The notes under the pieces were generated by a model, which saw only the letters and a program-made list of their open reading frames with translations, did not search any database and was not told the DNA's origin. DNA of 64,000 nt from Chloranthus sessilifolius (lineage: Eukaryota; Streptophyta; Magnoliopsida; Chloranthales; Chloranthaceae). The stretch's first letter is position 1. Each line of letters begins with the position of its first letter. Of this stretch, positions 41,712-53,476 are shown one piece after another. The stretch lies in assembly GCA_021018995.1 (NCBI GenBank), contig CM037587.1:5210866-5274865 (forward strand), written 5' to 3'. The translations under genes were made by a program, and so were the position numbers.

Positions 41712-42118
41712 GAGTACCTTTAAATCCACCCACTGAATCTTTAAGTTCACCCACGCTGAAACATGTTGATTGAATTGAATCGAACGATGGAGATCATTTA
41801 TCCTCCCAATCTTTCACATGATGGATCTTGAGATCATGATCGTACCATCAGATGGTCAGTGTTTTATTTCACGTGGCACACATCTCAGAAAAGTGACCTT
41901 AACATCACGTGCATGTTTAAAATTGATATTAAGGTCACTTTTAGGGGTGTGTACCACATGAAATAAAAAGTTGATCGTCTGATGGTACACCCATAATCTA
42001 AAGATTGATCTCATGAAAGATTGGGACGATAAAAAATCTCCATCGTTTGATTCAATGCAGTCAATGTGTTTCAGCATGGGTGAACTCAAAGATTTTGTGG
42101 GTGGATTTAAAGGTACTC
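41712..42118. mobile_element. Intact foldback element
   Basis: A 407-bp near-perfect inverted repeat, GAGTACCTTTAAATCCACCC ... GGGTGGATTTAAAGGTACTC. The flanks CTTTTAGAA and TTTTTAGAA suggest a 9-bp target duplication with one mismatch. Confidence 0.85.
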
Positions 42119-42255
42119 TTTTTAGAATAGTGGTAAATTATAATGGCATGATTTGTAAATAAAGGTGAATGAAGGGCCTTTTAGAATGGTGATCAACTTT
42201 AATGGCATGACTTGTAAATATAGATGAATGAAGGGCCTTTTAGAATGGTATTATT
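42119..42255. repeat. Tandem repeat of about 63 bp in the MULE
   Basis: GAATGAAGGGCCTTTTAGAA followed by ATGGCATGA(C/T)TTGTAAATA recurs two to three times. An earlier copy of GAATGAAGGGCCTTTTAGAA is at 41692. Confidence 0.75.
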
Positions 42256-42508
42256 TTTAAAATATTAGTTTCATTAAGGGCAAAATAGGCTTTTCGTCCA
42301 TAAACTCACGGCTAGTTAACGGCACGGGATTATATGAAACAGAAACATAAAAGTAGGGGCTGCAGAATAAATACTTATAACTCAGGGGGTTTCTTATAAT
42401 ATTAGGATAACACGGGGGGTTATATGCAAAAAACCCGTTTTTTTATTAATAGCGGCAATTTTTTGCTCCAAAAACCTATCGCTAATAGTCATATTTTTTG
42501 TAGTAACA

Positions 42509-42985
42509 ATCAATGCTGATCATCTAATTTAATGATTGACTATGTTGAATCAGATGATTAGAGATCATATTTCATGTCAATCTTTAGCACTAAAGATCTT
42601 TACATCATAGCCTTCAAATCTGATGCCATAGATGGTGTTTCATGTGGCACGAGTCCCAAAAATATTGTCTTTCTTTTATATTATGTGCAACAACACAAAT
42701 CTCGTGAGGGCGCCTACGCTACTCGTTGACTATGTTGAACCAAATGATGGGGCTCGATTTTCATCCCAATCTTTCACATCATTGATCTTGAGAGCATAGG
42801 CGTACCATGAAATGGTCAAAATTTTATCCCATGTGGCATAGATCCTAAAAAAGTGACTCAAACAATCACTTGGCACACAGTAAAGTCAAACCTAATTTTA
42901 GGTTCACTTTTAGGTATCTGTGACTTGTGGAATAAAAGCCTTATCGTCCAAAAATAGGACCATGGTCTCAAGATCAATTATGCAA
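42509..42985. other. Decayed foldback-related sequence
   Basis: Repeats phrases of the foldback family (GACTATGTTGAATCAGATGA, CCAATCTTTCACATC, GATCTTGAGA, AAAGTGAC) without a closed inverted repeat. No gene was seen. Confidence 0.5.
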
Positions 42986-42988
42986 AGA

Positions 42989-43171
42989 CACTACAAAAAA
43001 TAAGATTATTAGGGGCAGTTTTTTTTAATAAAAAAGTGCCGCTATTAGTCCTGTCGCTACAAATAGCGGCAATTTTTTGTAGTGTAGCGGCAGTTTTTTA
43101 TAGCGATAATACTAATAGCGGCAATTTTTTATTAAAAAAAACTGCCGCTAATAGTCTTATTTTTTATAGTG
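42989..43171. mobile_element. CACTA-type MITE, TSD AGA
   Basis: A 183-bp element, CACTACAAAAAATAAGATTA ... TTATTTTTTATAGTG, with an exact TSD AGA (42986-42988 and 43172-43174). It contains an extra internal AATTTTTTGTAGTGTAGCGG, as if a terminus had been copied into the middle. Confidence 0.93.
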
Positions 43172-43549
43172 AGATTGGGATGAAAACTTATCTCCCGCAA
43201 TTGGTTCCACCTAAGTGCCCCCAATAATAGGATAGGCATGAATAGAGATACCCAAATGTAATTTTAGATTTCAAAAGTCATTTAATGGGAGATGAATAAT
43301 GTTAGATTTTTAACATAAGTTAATTGTTCCTCACAAAAACAAAAAGAATAAAAGTTAATTGAGATAAGTTAATTGTTCCTCACAAAAACAAAAAGAATAA
43401 AAGTTAATTGAGATAAGAGGATTGCAACTTTACAACCGATTGTAGCATAAAACGCTACCACTAGGGTGTCAGATCATGTCCCTTGGCGTGATCAATTCAA
43501 AATAACACCCATTTTGGATTGATCAATCATCAGAAATGTCATTTTGACT
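43172..43549. repeat. Non-coding sequence with a 49-bp direct repeat
   Basis: Two adjacent copies of a unit starting AAGTTAATTGTTCCTCACAA lie at about 43316-43413. The remainder is featureless. Confidence 0.75.
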
Positions 43550-43878
43550 TTTTAGAGAGGTAAAGGCAATCTCCAGGGCATTTTTGTGGTGGCCCTTAGA
43601 TTAAGGCTGAAGAGCCACTCTTTGTAATAAGTTGACCCGGTTAACCAAATAGAAAATGTTGCTCGTATTAGTAGTAGTCAAGTCAATTCTATATATAGCT
43701 GTGGCAGGAAACAATTTTGGACCAACTTGACTATCTCCTTTTTGAAAAAATTGCAAATTTAAAGAATATCTCCTTTTCTCCACGGCAACCAAAATTTTGG
43801 ACCAACTTGACTTGACCGGACTCATTGATAGACCTAATCCTCCCTCGAGCAACCTTAAGATATGTATGGATATTTTGG

Positions 43879-44708
43879 AATCATCTATGTATAAGCTCCT
43901 CGCTTCGGTTGTTGCACCTAATCTTCCGTGGCTCTGGATTTGGAAAGCCTCAGCTACGAATAGGATTTTATCGTTTGTCTGGTTAGCAGTTCTGGACAAA
44001 ATTTTCACTGTGGATAATCTTCAACGTAAAGGTTTTCAGCTTGCCAATAGATGTGTTATGTGCTGCCGTCAAGAGTAAAATAACAATCATATGTTTCTCC
44101 ATTGCCAATTCTCCTCTCAGGTTTGGAATCATATTCTTAGATGGTTCGATCGCAGTTGAAGAATTCTACGCCGACGGTTGGAGAACTCTACACCGACGGT
44201 TTCGGAACTCTACGCCGACGGCTGGCAGCCGTCGGCGTAGGTTCATTTTTTTTTGTAGTGGTTATCCCTAAGTCTCTCAGCGCTTTTGTCGGAGCTTGGG
44301 AATTATGAGACACTAATCAAAGAGAGAAGGATTTCTGGAATCTATCTTTGCTTGCTACTATCTCTCTCATTTGGAAGGAGAGAAACAAAAGAGTCTTCGA
44401 AAACAAGAAAGAATCATCAGCGGGCTTAGTGGACAAAATCGAAAGAAAGTCTCTTATCTGGGCTAAGAGTTTCAATATGTTAGGCGCCTACTCCATTTCG
44501 GACGATCTCCGCAACTGGGTTGTAGTATGTAGAAACTATCATGAGTTTGCTTAGTATGAGTTGAGGATCCTATGGGCCCTTGGGTGAATTTTTGAATCCT
44601 ATATTGCCCTTTGATGAGTCTCTTGCTCATATTGAAGGTAGTTTTTTTTTGTATCCCTTGCTCCATATGAATCAATTTTTCTGGTAATTATCAAAAAAAA
44701 AAAAAAAA
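43879..44708 (+). mobile_element. 5'-truncated LINE fragment (copy 2)
   Basis: Matches 19196-19921. It encodes SVVAPNLPWLWIWKASATN, then FVWLAVLDKIFTVDNLQRKG and NRCVMC in a longer open stretch than copy 1, then stops. The flanking duplications have decayed further (GATATGTATGGATATTTTG against AGATAGGCATAGAAATTTTG). Confidence 0.88.
44157..44266. mobile_element. CACTA-terminus-like insertion with a perfect palindrome
   Basis: Absent from copy 1. It contains three CTACRCCGACGG words and a 31-bp inverted repeat centred near 44223 (CTACGCCGACGGCTG pairing with CAGCCGTCGGCGTAG). It ends TTTTTTTTGTAGTG, a CACTA right terminus. No left terminus was seen. Confidence 0.7.
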
Positions 44709-44850
44709 AGATAGGCATAGAAATTTTGAGCCTGTATGAGGGAAAAGGTCACTGATTTTTCATGCTCATAAATATACGTGTTTATCCGGAGGTGCGCCGG
44801 ATAACTAATACTAATACCTTGGAGGATGGATCCTTTTCCATATATATATA

Positions 44851-45366
44851 GAGAAAATTTTGAAAATCTCCCTCCTTAAAAGTAACTTTTCTAAATCCTC
44901 CCCCTATCTTTTTAGATATCTAATAAACCCCTGTACTTAAAACTTGGTCATCTAAATGCCCCCCTTAACTATAATTATTCACTTTAATATTTATATTTTA
45001 AATACAATTTTTGCTATTTTTTCTTAAAATTAAAAAATATTTATTTTTAACATTTTTTTATTTTTTTCAATTTTTTGGATTTTTATTGAATTTTGACTAT
45101 TTTTTTGCTTTTTTGCGTGAAAAAAATATATATATATGATTTTTTTATGGTAATTTTTATTGGCCTATTGGCCTAGCCAACCAACCCATTTTCTAGAATC
45201 TTGCCCCTTAAGGGTAATTTGGATATTAAGGTAGATATTTATTGTGAGAGGGCATTTAGATAACTAAGTTTCAAGTATAGGTGTTTATTAGATATTATTT
45301 AAAAAAACATGGAGAGGATTTAGAACAGTATCTTTAAATGGGGGAGCTTTTTTGAAATTCTCCCTA
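44851..45366. mobile_element. AT-rich TIR element (copy 2)
   Basis: Counterpart of 20078-20605 with the same inverted termini. Confidence 0.65.
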
Positions 45367-46769
45367 TTAAAAAAGGATGGGACTATGGCTCCCAACCGAC
45401 ATTTAAATCCTAAATGATGTTTAAATGATCTTACAACATTGAAATTAGACTTTTCATCTCATATCATTCAAATGTGATTTATCATTATGCCATGTCGCAC
45501 GCATATATATTTAATCTAAATTGCCTAAGTATCAATCTATCTTTGGAACATGTCTCAGCCCAATAAGCCATGCCGATAAGTGAATGTGAACCATCTGAAT
45601 GATGAATTTTAATATCAGCTATATATAAAAGCTAAAAACAACCATTGATACTATAGTCCAAGGATCGGATGGTTTAAATTTACCTAAAACAATATTTTTG
45701 GGTATGTTGCACTTAAATCTATGATCTCTCACTTTAAGAGTTTGGATCACCCACATCTTAAACTTTTGATGGTATAAGATCATTTAAACACCATTTGAAG
45801 TTTAAATGACGGTGAGGAGAGTCGGTCCAAAAAGGATTAATGCACAATATGTGGCCTCTATCAAACTCAAGTGGGCCCAATAGTCACACATTGAACAATT
45901 TGAACAATCCAATCTATATATTCTAATCAAAGTGACTAAGAAGTTCGCGAGAAAATTGGTTTGGACAAAATCCGAAAAAAAATTGTCAAATTCAAAAAAA
46001 CAATGGTCAAAGTTTGGGAAATGAAAAAGAAAATTATTAAAAAATATATTATTAAGAACTATAAAATTTAAAAAAAATTGAAAAATAACAAAATTCTGGA
46101 AAAATTTACAATAATTCTTGAGATTCCTGTTTTTGAAAAAGTTGCGAATAATTATAATTATAATATTTTTTTTAAAAATCACGAATTATTCGAAACTATT
46201 TTAGAATGTCATGAGAATTTGGTCAGATTCTAATATAGCCAGTGGGGCATATTTCTTCAGTGGTCTATATTTATGTATACCAATTGGATTAGTTTAGTTA
46301 ATCCTCTTATAAGCGCGATTCTTTAGCTAAGACGTGATAGTGATAGGCTGTTAGGTACACTATTTTGGTTGATCAAAGATGTATGCCACTTGGCATAAAA
46401 GTGGATTGGCATAGCCCTCTATCGCTACAAATAACAATAGAAGTCAATAAACACATTAGATCCGTAACTGTGTTCATTTATTTGTCAAAATTATAGTGAG
46501 AAATTTGGATAAAATTCAGTCAAATTTCATGAAATTCGCCGAAAAGGAGTCCAACGAAAATTTCAGTAATTTTTGGTAATTTTCTTTTTTATATTTAAAA
46601 ATTTTATTTTTAAAATTTTAAATACGTTAGTAATTTAGTATATATTTTAGTAATTTTTTTAAAAAATATTAAATATATTTTCTATATATTTTTAATCCCC
46701 CAAATTTTCCTGAATTTTTTTCCAAAGGTATCAAAATTAATCTAAAATGTACTGAAAAGATCCCCAACA
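45367..46769. other. AT-rich non-coding part of the duplicated segment (copy 2)
   Basis: Matches 20606-21912. It keeps two short stretches (near 45559 and 45659) that are deleted in copy 1. No gene was seen. Confidence 0.6.
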
Positions 46770-46882
46770 ACTACAAAAAAAATAGGTTATCCCGATGGCT
46801 CCTAAGAAGCCGTTGGCATAGGGTTTTAGTATATAACCTACTGCAAATGCCTCACACGGTTCACACTCTCTACTGAAATCGC

Positions 46883-46884
<2 letters not shown>

Positions 46885-46921
<37 letters not shown>
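46885..46921. repeat. (CT)n microsatellite, copy 2
   Basis: Counterpart of the run at 22074. Confidence 0.95.
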
Positions 46922-46923
<2 letters not shown>

Positions 46924-47519
46924 AAAACCCTAACTGCTCGTCACGCATCAGAGATCATCGTCATTCATGCATCAAAGATCATTGTGATTCACGCATCAGA
47001 GATCTTCATGCATCAGTGATCCTCACACATCTCTCCCTCTCTCTCTCTCTCTTCAAAACCCTAGTTGCTCTAAACGCATCAGATCTGATGTGATTCATCA
47101 CTAACCCTAGATTTGTGAGGCGATTCATCTTCATTTTCCATTTGACTTGCATTTTCATTAGTAGACTCCATTCAATCAAGTTTTCCGCAACTTCAAGAGA
47201 GTTCATTCGATTTGGCAGAACGAATGACTTTGTTGTAGTTTTTATCTTTTACTTTTTGTCAATAATTAATACTTTTTCAGTACAGCTATCAATGGCCTAT
47301 CCTGGCCCATTGCCGCCCTCGAATTTTCCTATGCTTCAGCTATGTCAATAATTAATAATTTTTCTGTAGTTTTTCTTTTTTCCGTCTATGTTTTTTGGGG
47401 TGGTGTCCAACCTTAGTTTCTCACAAGTTTTTTTGTACTCTCTTTTGCTTTGATATATTGCTGCATTACTAATAAAAAAATTAATATAACTTTGCCACTT
47501 CTTTTGTAGGTAGCATTAG

Positions 47520-47609
47520 ATTACATTGGGAAGAGAGGATCAACTGTTAGTGAAGGATTTAGCTACGAGGATCACATGTTGATACTTGGTGCCAAATCAT
47601 TATTTTCAG
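47520..47609 (+). pseudogene. Exon-like block of unknown gene (copy 2, frame open)
   Basis: A 90-bp block between TTTTGTAG| and |GTATC. The frame is fully open and reads VALDYIGKRGSTVSEGFSYE, then DHMLILGAKSLFS. Typical plant splice borders and an open frame point to a real exon of some gene. I do not recognise the source. A short open frame (MAYPGPLPPSNFPM) lies 220 bp upstream. Confidence 0.45.
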
Positions 47610-48394
47610 GTATCTTTACATTTGCATTGGTTAGCATTTAGCTATATCCATTCTTTTTCTCAGAATTGGTTTACTTAAGTTAATTTCTGTTTGTAAAGGT
47701 TAGATTATGCATATCTGAGTCGGTTCAGGTTAATTTAAAAGGTAAACTGTACATGAGTTCTCTCAATTGTATATTTAGGGGCAGGACTGTCAACTACCTG
47801 AGCCAAAATTGAGCCACGTTAGAGTCACCTCTAGCTCAGCTCTACCATACAAGCATGAGCTCTAGCCCAAGTTCTATATGCTCTTCGAGCTTGAAATTTC
47901 TAGGGCCTAGCTGAGGCCAAGATGTACTCAGGCCTTGTAAATTTATAATAATTTTTTACAAGGTCACTCGCAGATTTGCACCAACATTGCTTTTAGAAGA
48001 GATAGGGTGCTAAAAGTGAGTGGTCCAATGAAGGTGGTATCTGTTGATGAAGAAGAGGAGAGGAGTAATAGGGAGTTTGATCCGGCCGCACCACCACCAT
48101 TCGATTTAGCGGTGATCCAAGCCACCATTTCGAAGCATTGCAGGGTCAAGGACACCTGGCGGTCGATAAGCTATGTCATAAGGGACGTTGCGGTCGTTTT
48201 GGGGTTGGCAGTGGTGGCTGCTCATGTCAACAATTGGGTTGTTTGCTCTGAGGTCTTAATTTTTAATTTTAGCCGAAGTTTGCTCTGAGGTCATAATTTT
48301 CGTGTATCTCTTCTTCCTTGATTCTCCATAGGCTCTATTCCTGGGGTTGGGTTGGGACTTCATGCAGGATTAAGATCTCTTTTTCTGTGGTTTC

Positions 48395-49434
48395 ATGGCT
48401 TCTTCTAAGCCTCCTGATCCTGGTCCTTCTAGACCTGCTCTCAAGTGGCGTTCCCTTTTTTCTTCTGGCTCTTTTGTCGAGCCATCTTGTGCATTGTCCT
48501 TCTCGGCGCAGACTTCTTCAAAGGTTATCTGTGATGATAGGGATATCCAGGCTAAAGCATCTAGGTGGGAGAATGCCCTTGTGGGATATTCCATCGATAG
48601 AAAATTATTTTATCAAGGGGTTAAGGTGGTTGTTTCTCGTATGTGGAAGATCAAGGGAACTTTTTAGGTCCTTGCTATGGATGAAGGTATTTTCCTCTTT
48701 TACTTTAGTTTGGAGGAAGATTGGAAGTTCATTTTGGAAGCAGGGATTTGGTCTATTGGGGGCAGACCATTGATTTTGAAAAAATGGGAGCCCACTGTCG
48801 GTATGGAAAAAGATAGATTTTCATCGATTCCAATTTGGGCTAGATTGCCTGGGCTGCGTTGAAGTTGAAATTGGAAAATCCCTGCCCGGCTGTGTTGAAT
48901 TAGAACTCTCAGATGGTACCTCTCATATTCAGAAGATCGAATATGAATGGAGACCACAAGCATGCCCAACTTGCAATTCCCTTTTACACACAGATTGCAG
49001 CAAGAAAGATGGCATTGCTAGCAATCTATAGAAACAAATTTAGCAGCCGGTGAAGAAGGTGGTACTAGTTGCTGGGCATGGGTCGAACAAAGAAGAAGAT
49101 ACACCCATTGTTGCGATTCCGGAGGCTAACCAAATTGCAAGGAACACTGAAATCTGTGAACCTGCCAAGACACAGAATTCAAGAAGTCATGAAAAGTGTG
49201 GAAACGTGGATAGATTTGGAGTACAGCAGGGTGATTCAACGCGTAATATAGAGCCTGGAAATCAGGAGGTTGATCAGCCCCATAGGTGCAGAGATTGGAA
49301 AGAAGTTAAAGCTTGCAATCGTTGTTTTGGGTCACCTTCCTTACAGGGGAGTGGACGTATATTGGCTCCTAATGTTTTGAATTCTATGAGAGATAGAAAT
49401 GTTGAGGTTAGCAGCTCTAGCTTACCAAAATTTT
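48395..49434 (+). pseudogene. LINE ORF1 remnant
   Basis: Begins MASSKPPDPGPSRPALKW. The region around KASRWENALVGYSI through WSIGGRPLILKKWEP matches the DUF4283-type domain typical of plant LINE ORF1. A TAG lies at 48665 and a frameshift near 48860. A cysteine-rich remnant (YEWRPQACPTCNSLLHTDC) follows at about 48942-48998. The later part reads KEEDTPIVAIPEANQIARN and is low in motifs. Confidence 0.75.
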
Positions 49435-49879
49435 AGGAATGTGGGCCGATTATTGCTAAAGCTAGTGTGGATTCTAGGGTGGACAGAAAGTTGGGCGATG
49501 ACTCACCTTCCTTTCTCATGCATGGACAGAATTTTATGGAGAGGATTTCGGGTCGGAGTTTGGAAACGCCTCCATCTCTAAAAGGTAACTCCAAACTTCC
49601 TCCTGGATCTGTGACAAAGCCTATAGATATGGTGAATTCTTCTAGGGAGAATTGCTTGGAGGATAATATTCCATCACAGAATCAGTTTGATCTCATGGTT
49701 GGTAGTGACTCTATTACTTCTGGAATCCTTGATAACAGTAAATTTGGCATCGGGTCTATCTTGCAAATTATGGGGGTGTAAGAAGTAAATAATCTTAAAC
49801 CAAAACATCACAAAACTAAACCTAGATCGCAGGATAAAGGAGATAAGGCCAGTTTGGCCCAGCACTCTGACCTGTCTAA

Positions 49880-52800
49880 ATGAACTGTGGGTCGTGGAAT
49901 GTCCGTGGCCTCAATATGCGGACTAAAAGGGCTGAGGTGAAAAAGTTAATTAGGGAACAAAAGTTCGGTATTCCGTGCCTAATGGAAACTAAAATCAGTC
50001 AATCGAGAAGTGACAAGATTATGCATTCAATAAACTGAAGTTGGGGTTGTGTCATGAATTATGGTAGTCATACGTTTGGGCGGGTGTAGATTATGTGGGA
50101 TCCTGATAAATTCTCAGTTAACAAACTGGTAGAAACTGATCAACTTGTTCATGTCAATGTTACAAGGAGTGATGGTTTGTAATTTTTTCTTTTTGCTATA
50201 TATGCTTCTATCCTAGCCTCTGACAGAAGATCGCTGTGGAGCTCTCTCACAAATATTGCTGCAAACATCAATGGACCGTGGCTTCTGAATGGGGACTTTA
50301 ACTGTATCAGATTTCAGGAGAAAAAGATTGGGGGATGTATAGTCCCAAGGCGTATTATGAGTGAATTCAATAGTTGCCTTAAGGTTTGTCAGCTTGATGA
50401 TCTCCAGGCTATTGGTAATTCTCTTTCCTGGACAAATAGATCTCTTGGAAGTAGACGTTTCCTATGCTAGCTTGATAGGGCTATGACCAATGTTCGGTGA
50501 AAATCTTTATGGCCAAATGTTTTGGTTGAGTACTTGCCTGCTGGAATCTCTCATCACTCTGCTCTGATTACTAGATTTCAGTACGATTTTCCCTCGAGAC
50601 CGAAACCCTTCAAATTCTTTACTGCGCAGGCCTCTCAATCGGGACTCAGAGATGTCATTTGTAAGGCTTGGGGATGGTGTGTGGAAGGTACTAAGATGTT
50701 CATTCTCCAACAGAAGCTCAAATTTGTCAAAGAAGCTCTTTGGGATTGGAATAGACGCGATTTTGGTTATATTCAGTCCAGAGTTCTTGTTGCCCGCTCT
50801 AAGGTCACTTCCATCCAAAATTCCATTCAAGTTGATCCTTTAAATGGGGATCTGGAAAAGAAAGAGAAGGTTGCCTTGATTGAGCTTAATAGCGAGCTAA
50901 ACACTAAGGAGGATTTTTTCTTCCAGAAGGCTCGGCATTTATGCCTTAATGATGGGGATCGCAACACTAATTATTATCATACTACTGTTAATACTAGAAA
51001 GGTTGTGAACAATCTTTATGAGGTAGTGGATGATGTTGGGAACAGATTGGTTGATCCAGGCCAGATTGGAGACTATCTTGTGAATCAATATAAGAATATC
51101 TAGACTCCGTCGAACACTAATCTCGTTCCTGCCATTCCTTTCAAGCGACGGCTTCTCCCTGATGGTGCCACAAAACTCTCATTGCCGATTTCTAATGATG
51201 AAATTACTAAAGTGGTATTTGCTTCACCAAATGGGAAGGCACCTGGACCTAATGGCTTCCCTACTGATTTTTTTAAGCTCTACTGGGATATTGTCAAGGA
51301 GGATTTTCTTCGAGCCGTAAGAAATTTCTTTCAGAAGAAAAAGCTATTAAAGTCTATAAATTCTACTTTTATTAGACTCATTACGAATGAAAAAGATGCT
51401 AATACCGTTGATAAGTTGATACCTATTGCCTTGTGCAACTTCGTCTATAAAGTTATCACTAAAATTCTCTCAAATAGACTGGCTTTAGTGCTTCTGAAGC
51501 TTGTTAGTCCGAATCAATCCACCTTTTTGAAGGGTAGGCGGATCACTCAGAACATCTTACTTACTCATGAGATAGTTAGAAAGTTCCACCTCACTAATGA
51601 TTTGAAAGTCGTATGTACAAAAATTGATATCCGGAAAGCTTATGACCGAGTGAGATGGATTTCATCATCGATATCCTTAGGCAAATTGGTTTTGATGAAA
51701 TTTGGGTGGCATGGATTACTGTATTACTACTCCCACCTTCTCCATCCTTGTTAATGGGTCCCCTCATGGTTTCTTTGGTGGAACGTGTGGTATTCGACAA
51801 GGAGATCCTCTGTCCCTATTATTTACGCTTGTTATGGAATCCTTCACTTGTATTTTTGAACAAAAGATTGATAATGGGAGGATTCTTGTTCCTAACTTGC
51901 TAGGGGGACCTAGTATTTCTCATCTCATGTTTGCAGTTGATCTCCTTCTCTTTTTGGAGGAAGACGTTGATTCTGCTAAAATGGTTAAAGAGTCTCTTGA
52001 GTACTTTCATAGCTTCTTCAGGCTTATGGCGAATGATAACAAAAGTTCAATTATATTTAGTGAAGCTTGGCATGCTAAGAAAGACATCCTGAATGGGCTC
52101 AACTTCAAGCAAGGTTTCTTCCCATTCGGTATCTGGGTATTCTCTTATTCTCTTCGAGGATGACTCATGATATGTGCAAACCTCTTATTGAGAAAATAAG
52201 AGATAGGTTGGAGAGTTGGAAAGGATCTTTTCTTTCTCATGGTGGCAGACTTGTGTTGATATCTTCAGTTTTGAGTAGCTTTCAAGTATACTGGGCGGGT
52301 GCCTTTATCCTTCTAAAGAAAATCTTTAAAGAGATTGAGAATATCTTTTGTCGCTTTCTTTAGAGAGGTCCGTCTTTGGCTCAATCTATGCACCCCATCA
52401 GTTGGAAGAGAGTTTGTACACCGAAGGAGGAAGGGGGACTTGGCATTTGTAATCTTGCTTATTGGAATCAAGCGGGAATGGCAAAACTTTTTTAGTCTAT
52501 TGTTCAAAATGATTTTCTTTGGGCCCAATCTATGAGGGCTAAGTATGTGGGGAGACAAAGCATTTGGAATTATTCTTTTCTAAGGGATCCTTCATGGGCT
52601 TGGAGGGAAATCCTAGCAGCAAGAGACGTTGTCTTACGGAATTGTCGGTTAGTTCTGAGGAGTGGGACTATTACTAGCTTCTGGTTTGATCTGTGTGTTA
52701 ATGGCAAGCCCCTTATTCCTACATATAGTAGAATGCTTCTTATTCATTCAGGTATGGATGAAAACACAATAGTTAATGATGTGGCCCATGATGGAGTGTG

Positions 52801-53476
52801 GAATTTGCCTCATCCATCTACTAGTCGATTGGAAGAAGCTTGGAATGTCATTCGTTCAATTACTCCACCAAACTCGGATCAACATGATTGTTGGTCTTGG
52901 GATCCTTCAAGGGATGGGAAATTTTCTCTTCGATCTGCTTAGAATGCTATTAGAACCAAAGGAGTGGTGGTTGACTAGAAAGGGTTTATTTAGAATTCGG
53001 GCAATATTCCAAAGTACTCTTTCTGTGCATGGCAAGCAATAAACTTTAAACTCATGACAATGGACAATCTTTGTAAAAGAGGTATTAATATCCCATCTAG
53101 ATGTGTTTTATGTTGGGCGGATTCGGAGGACACTGAGCATCTATTTTTTGGATGTGGATTTTCTCAATAGATTTGGAGATCCATTAGATTCAGGTTAGGG
53201 ATCAAAAACACCAATAAACTGTCATTGCTTGAAATTTTGAAGAGATGTATGGAAAAGTCTTAAGGGAAGAAAAGAAAAGACCATCTTATTCGTAATGCAT
53301 TTTGCATTACCATTGCCTTCATTTGGCGAGAGCGTAATGATCGTATATTTAATAATGTGACCACTCAAAAAATGACGATTTTGTATAATATCATTAGAGA
53401 GGTCTCCTTTCGGGTGGAGGCTTTGAAGATTATAGAGGATGATGATTGTATTGGGGCAGTGTGGAATTTGCAGTAG
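49880..53476 (+). pseudogene. LINE ORF2 remnant (endonuclease, RT, zf-RVT)
   Basis: Endonuclease: SWNVRGLN and LMETK (about 49890-49995), WLLNGDFNCI, SHHSALI. RT: NGKAPGPNGFPTDFFKLYWD, IALCNFVYK, TKIDIRKAYDRVRW (about 51190-51660) and GIRQGDPLSLLF. The catalytic box reads FAVD instead of FADD (about 51930). The C-terminal zf-RVT has SRCVLCW, HLFFGCG and IWRERNDRIFNN, ending at a TAG at 53474. There are several stops and at least two frameshifts. ORF2 would nick target DNA and reverse-transcribe the LINE RNA. Confidence 0.88.

Larger units (their letters stand above)
40585..42436. mobile_element. MULE-like non-autonomous element, 9-bp TSD GTTTTTTTA
   Basis: An 1852-bp element with terminal inverted repeats GGGTTTTTTGCAAATACCCC and the complement of GGGGTTATATGCAAAAAACCC. 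An exact 9-bp TSD GTTTTTTTA lies at 40576-40584 and 42437-42445. No transposase is encoded. Inside are two foldback elements and tandem repeats. Confidence 0.9.
40493..42505. mobile_element. CACTA-type MITE split by a MULE-like element
   Basis: The two outer parts (40493-40584 and 42446-42505) together form a 152-bp MITE: CACTACAAAAAACAAGAC ... CTAATAGTCATATTTTTTGTAGT(A). Flanks are ATA (40490-40492) and ACA (42506-42508), one mismatch. Confidence 0.85.
43550..48082. repeat. Segmental duplication, copy 2
   Basis: Direct copy of 18752-23271. It begins in the equivalent of the repeat-gene leader, so it holds the TATA box (about 43689) and 150 bp of promoter side but none of the coding region. 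A palindrome-bearing insertion (44157-44266) is specific to this copy. It continues past the point where copy 1 is broken. Confidence 0.95.
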
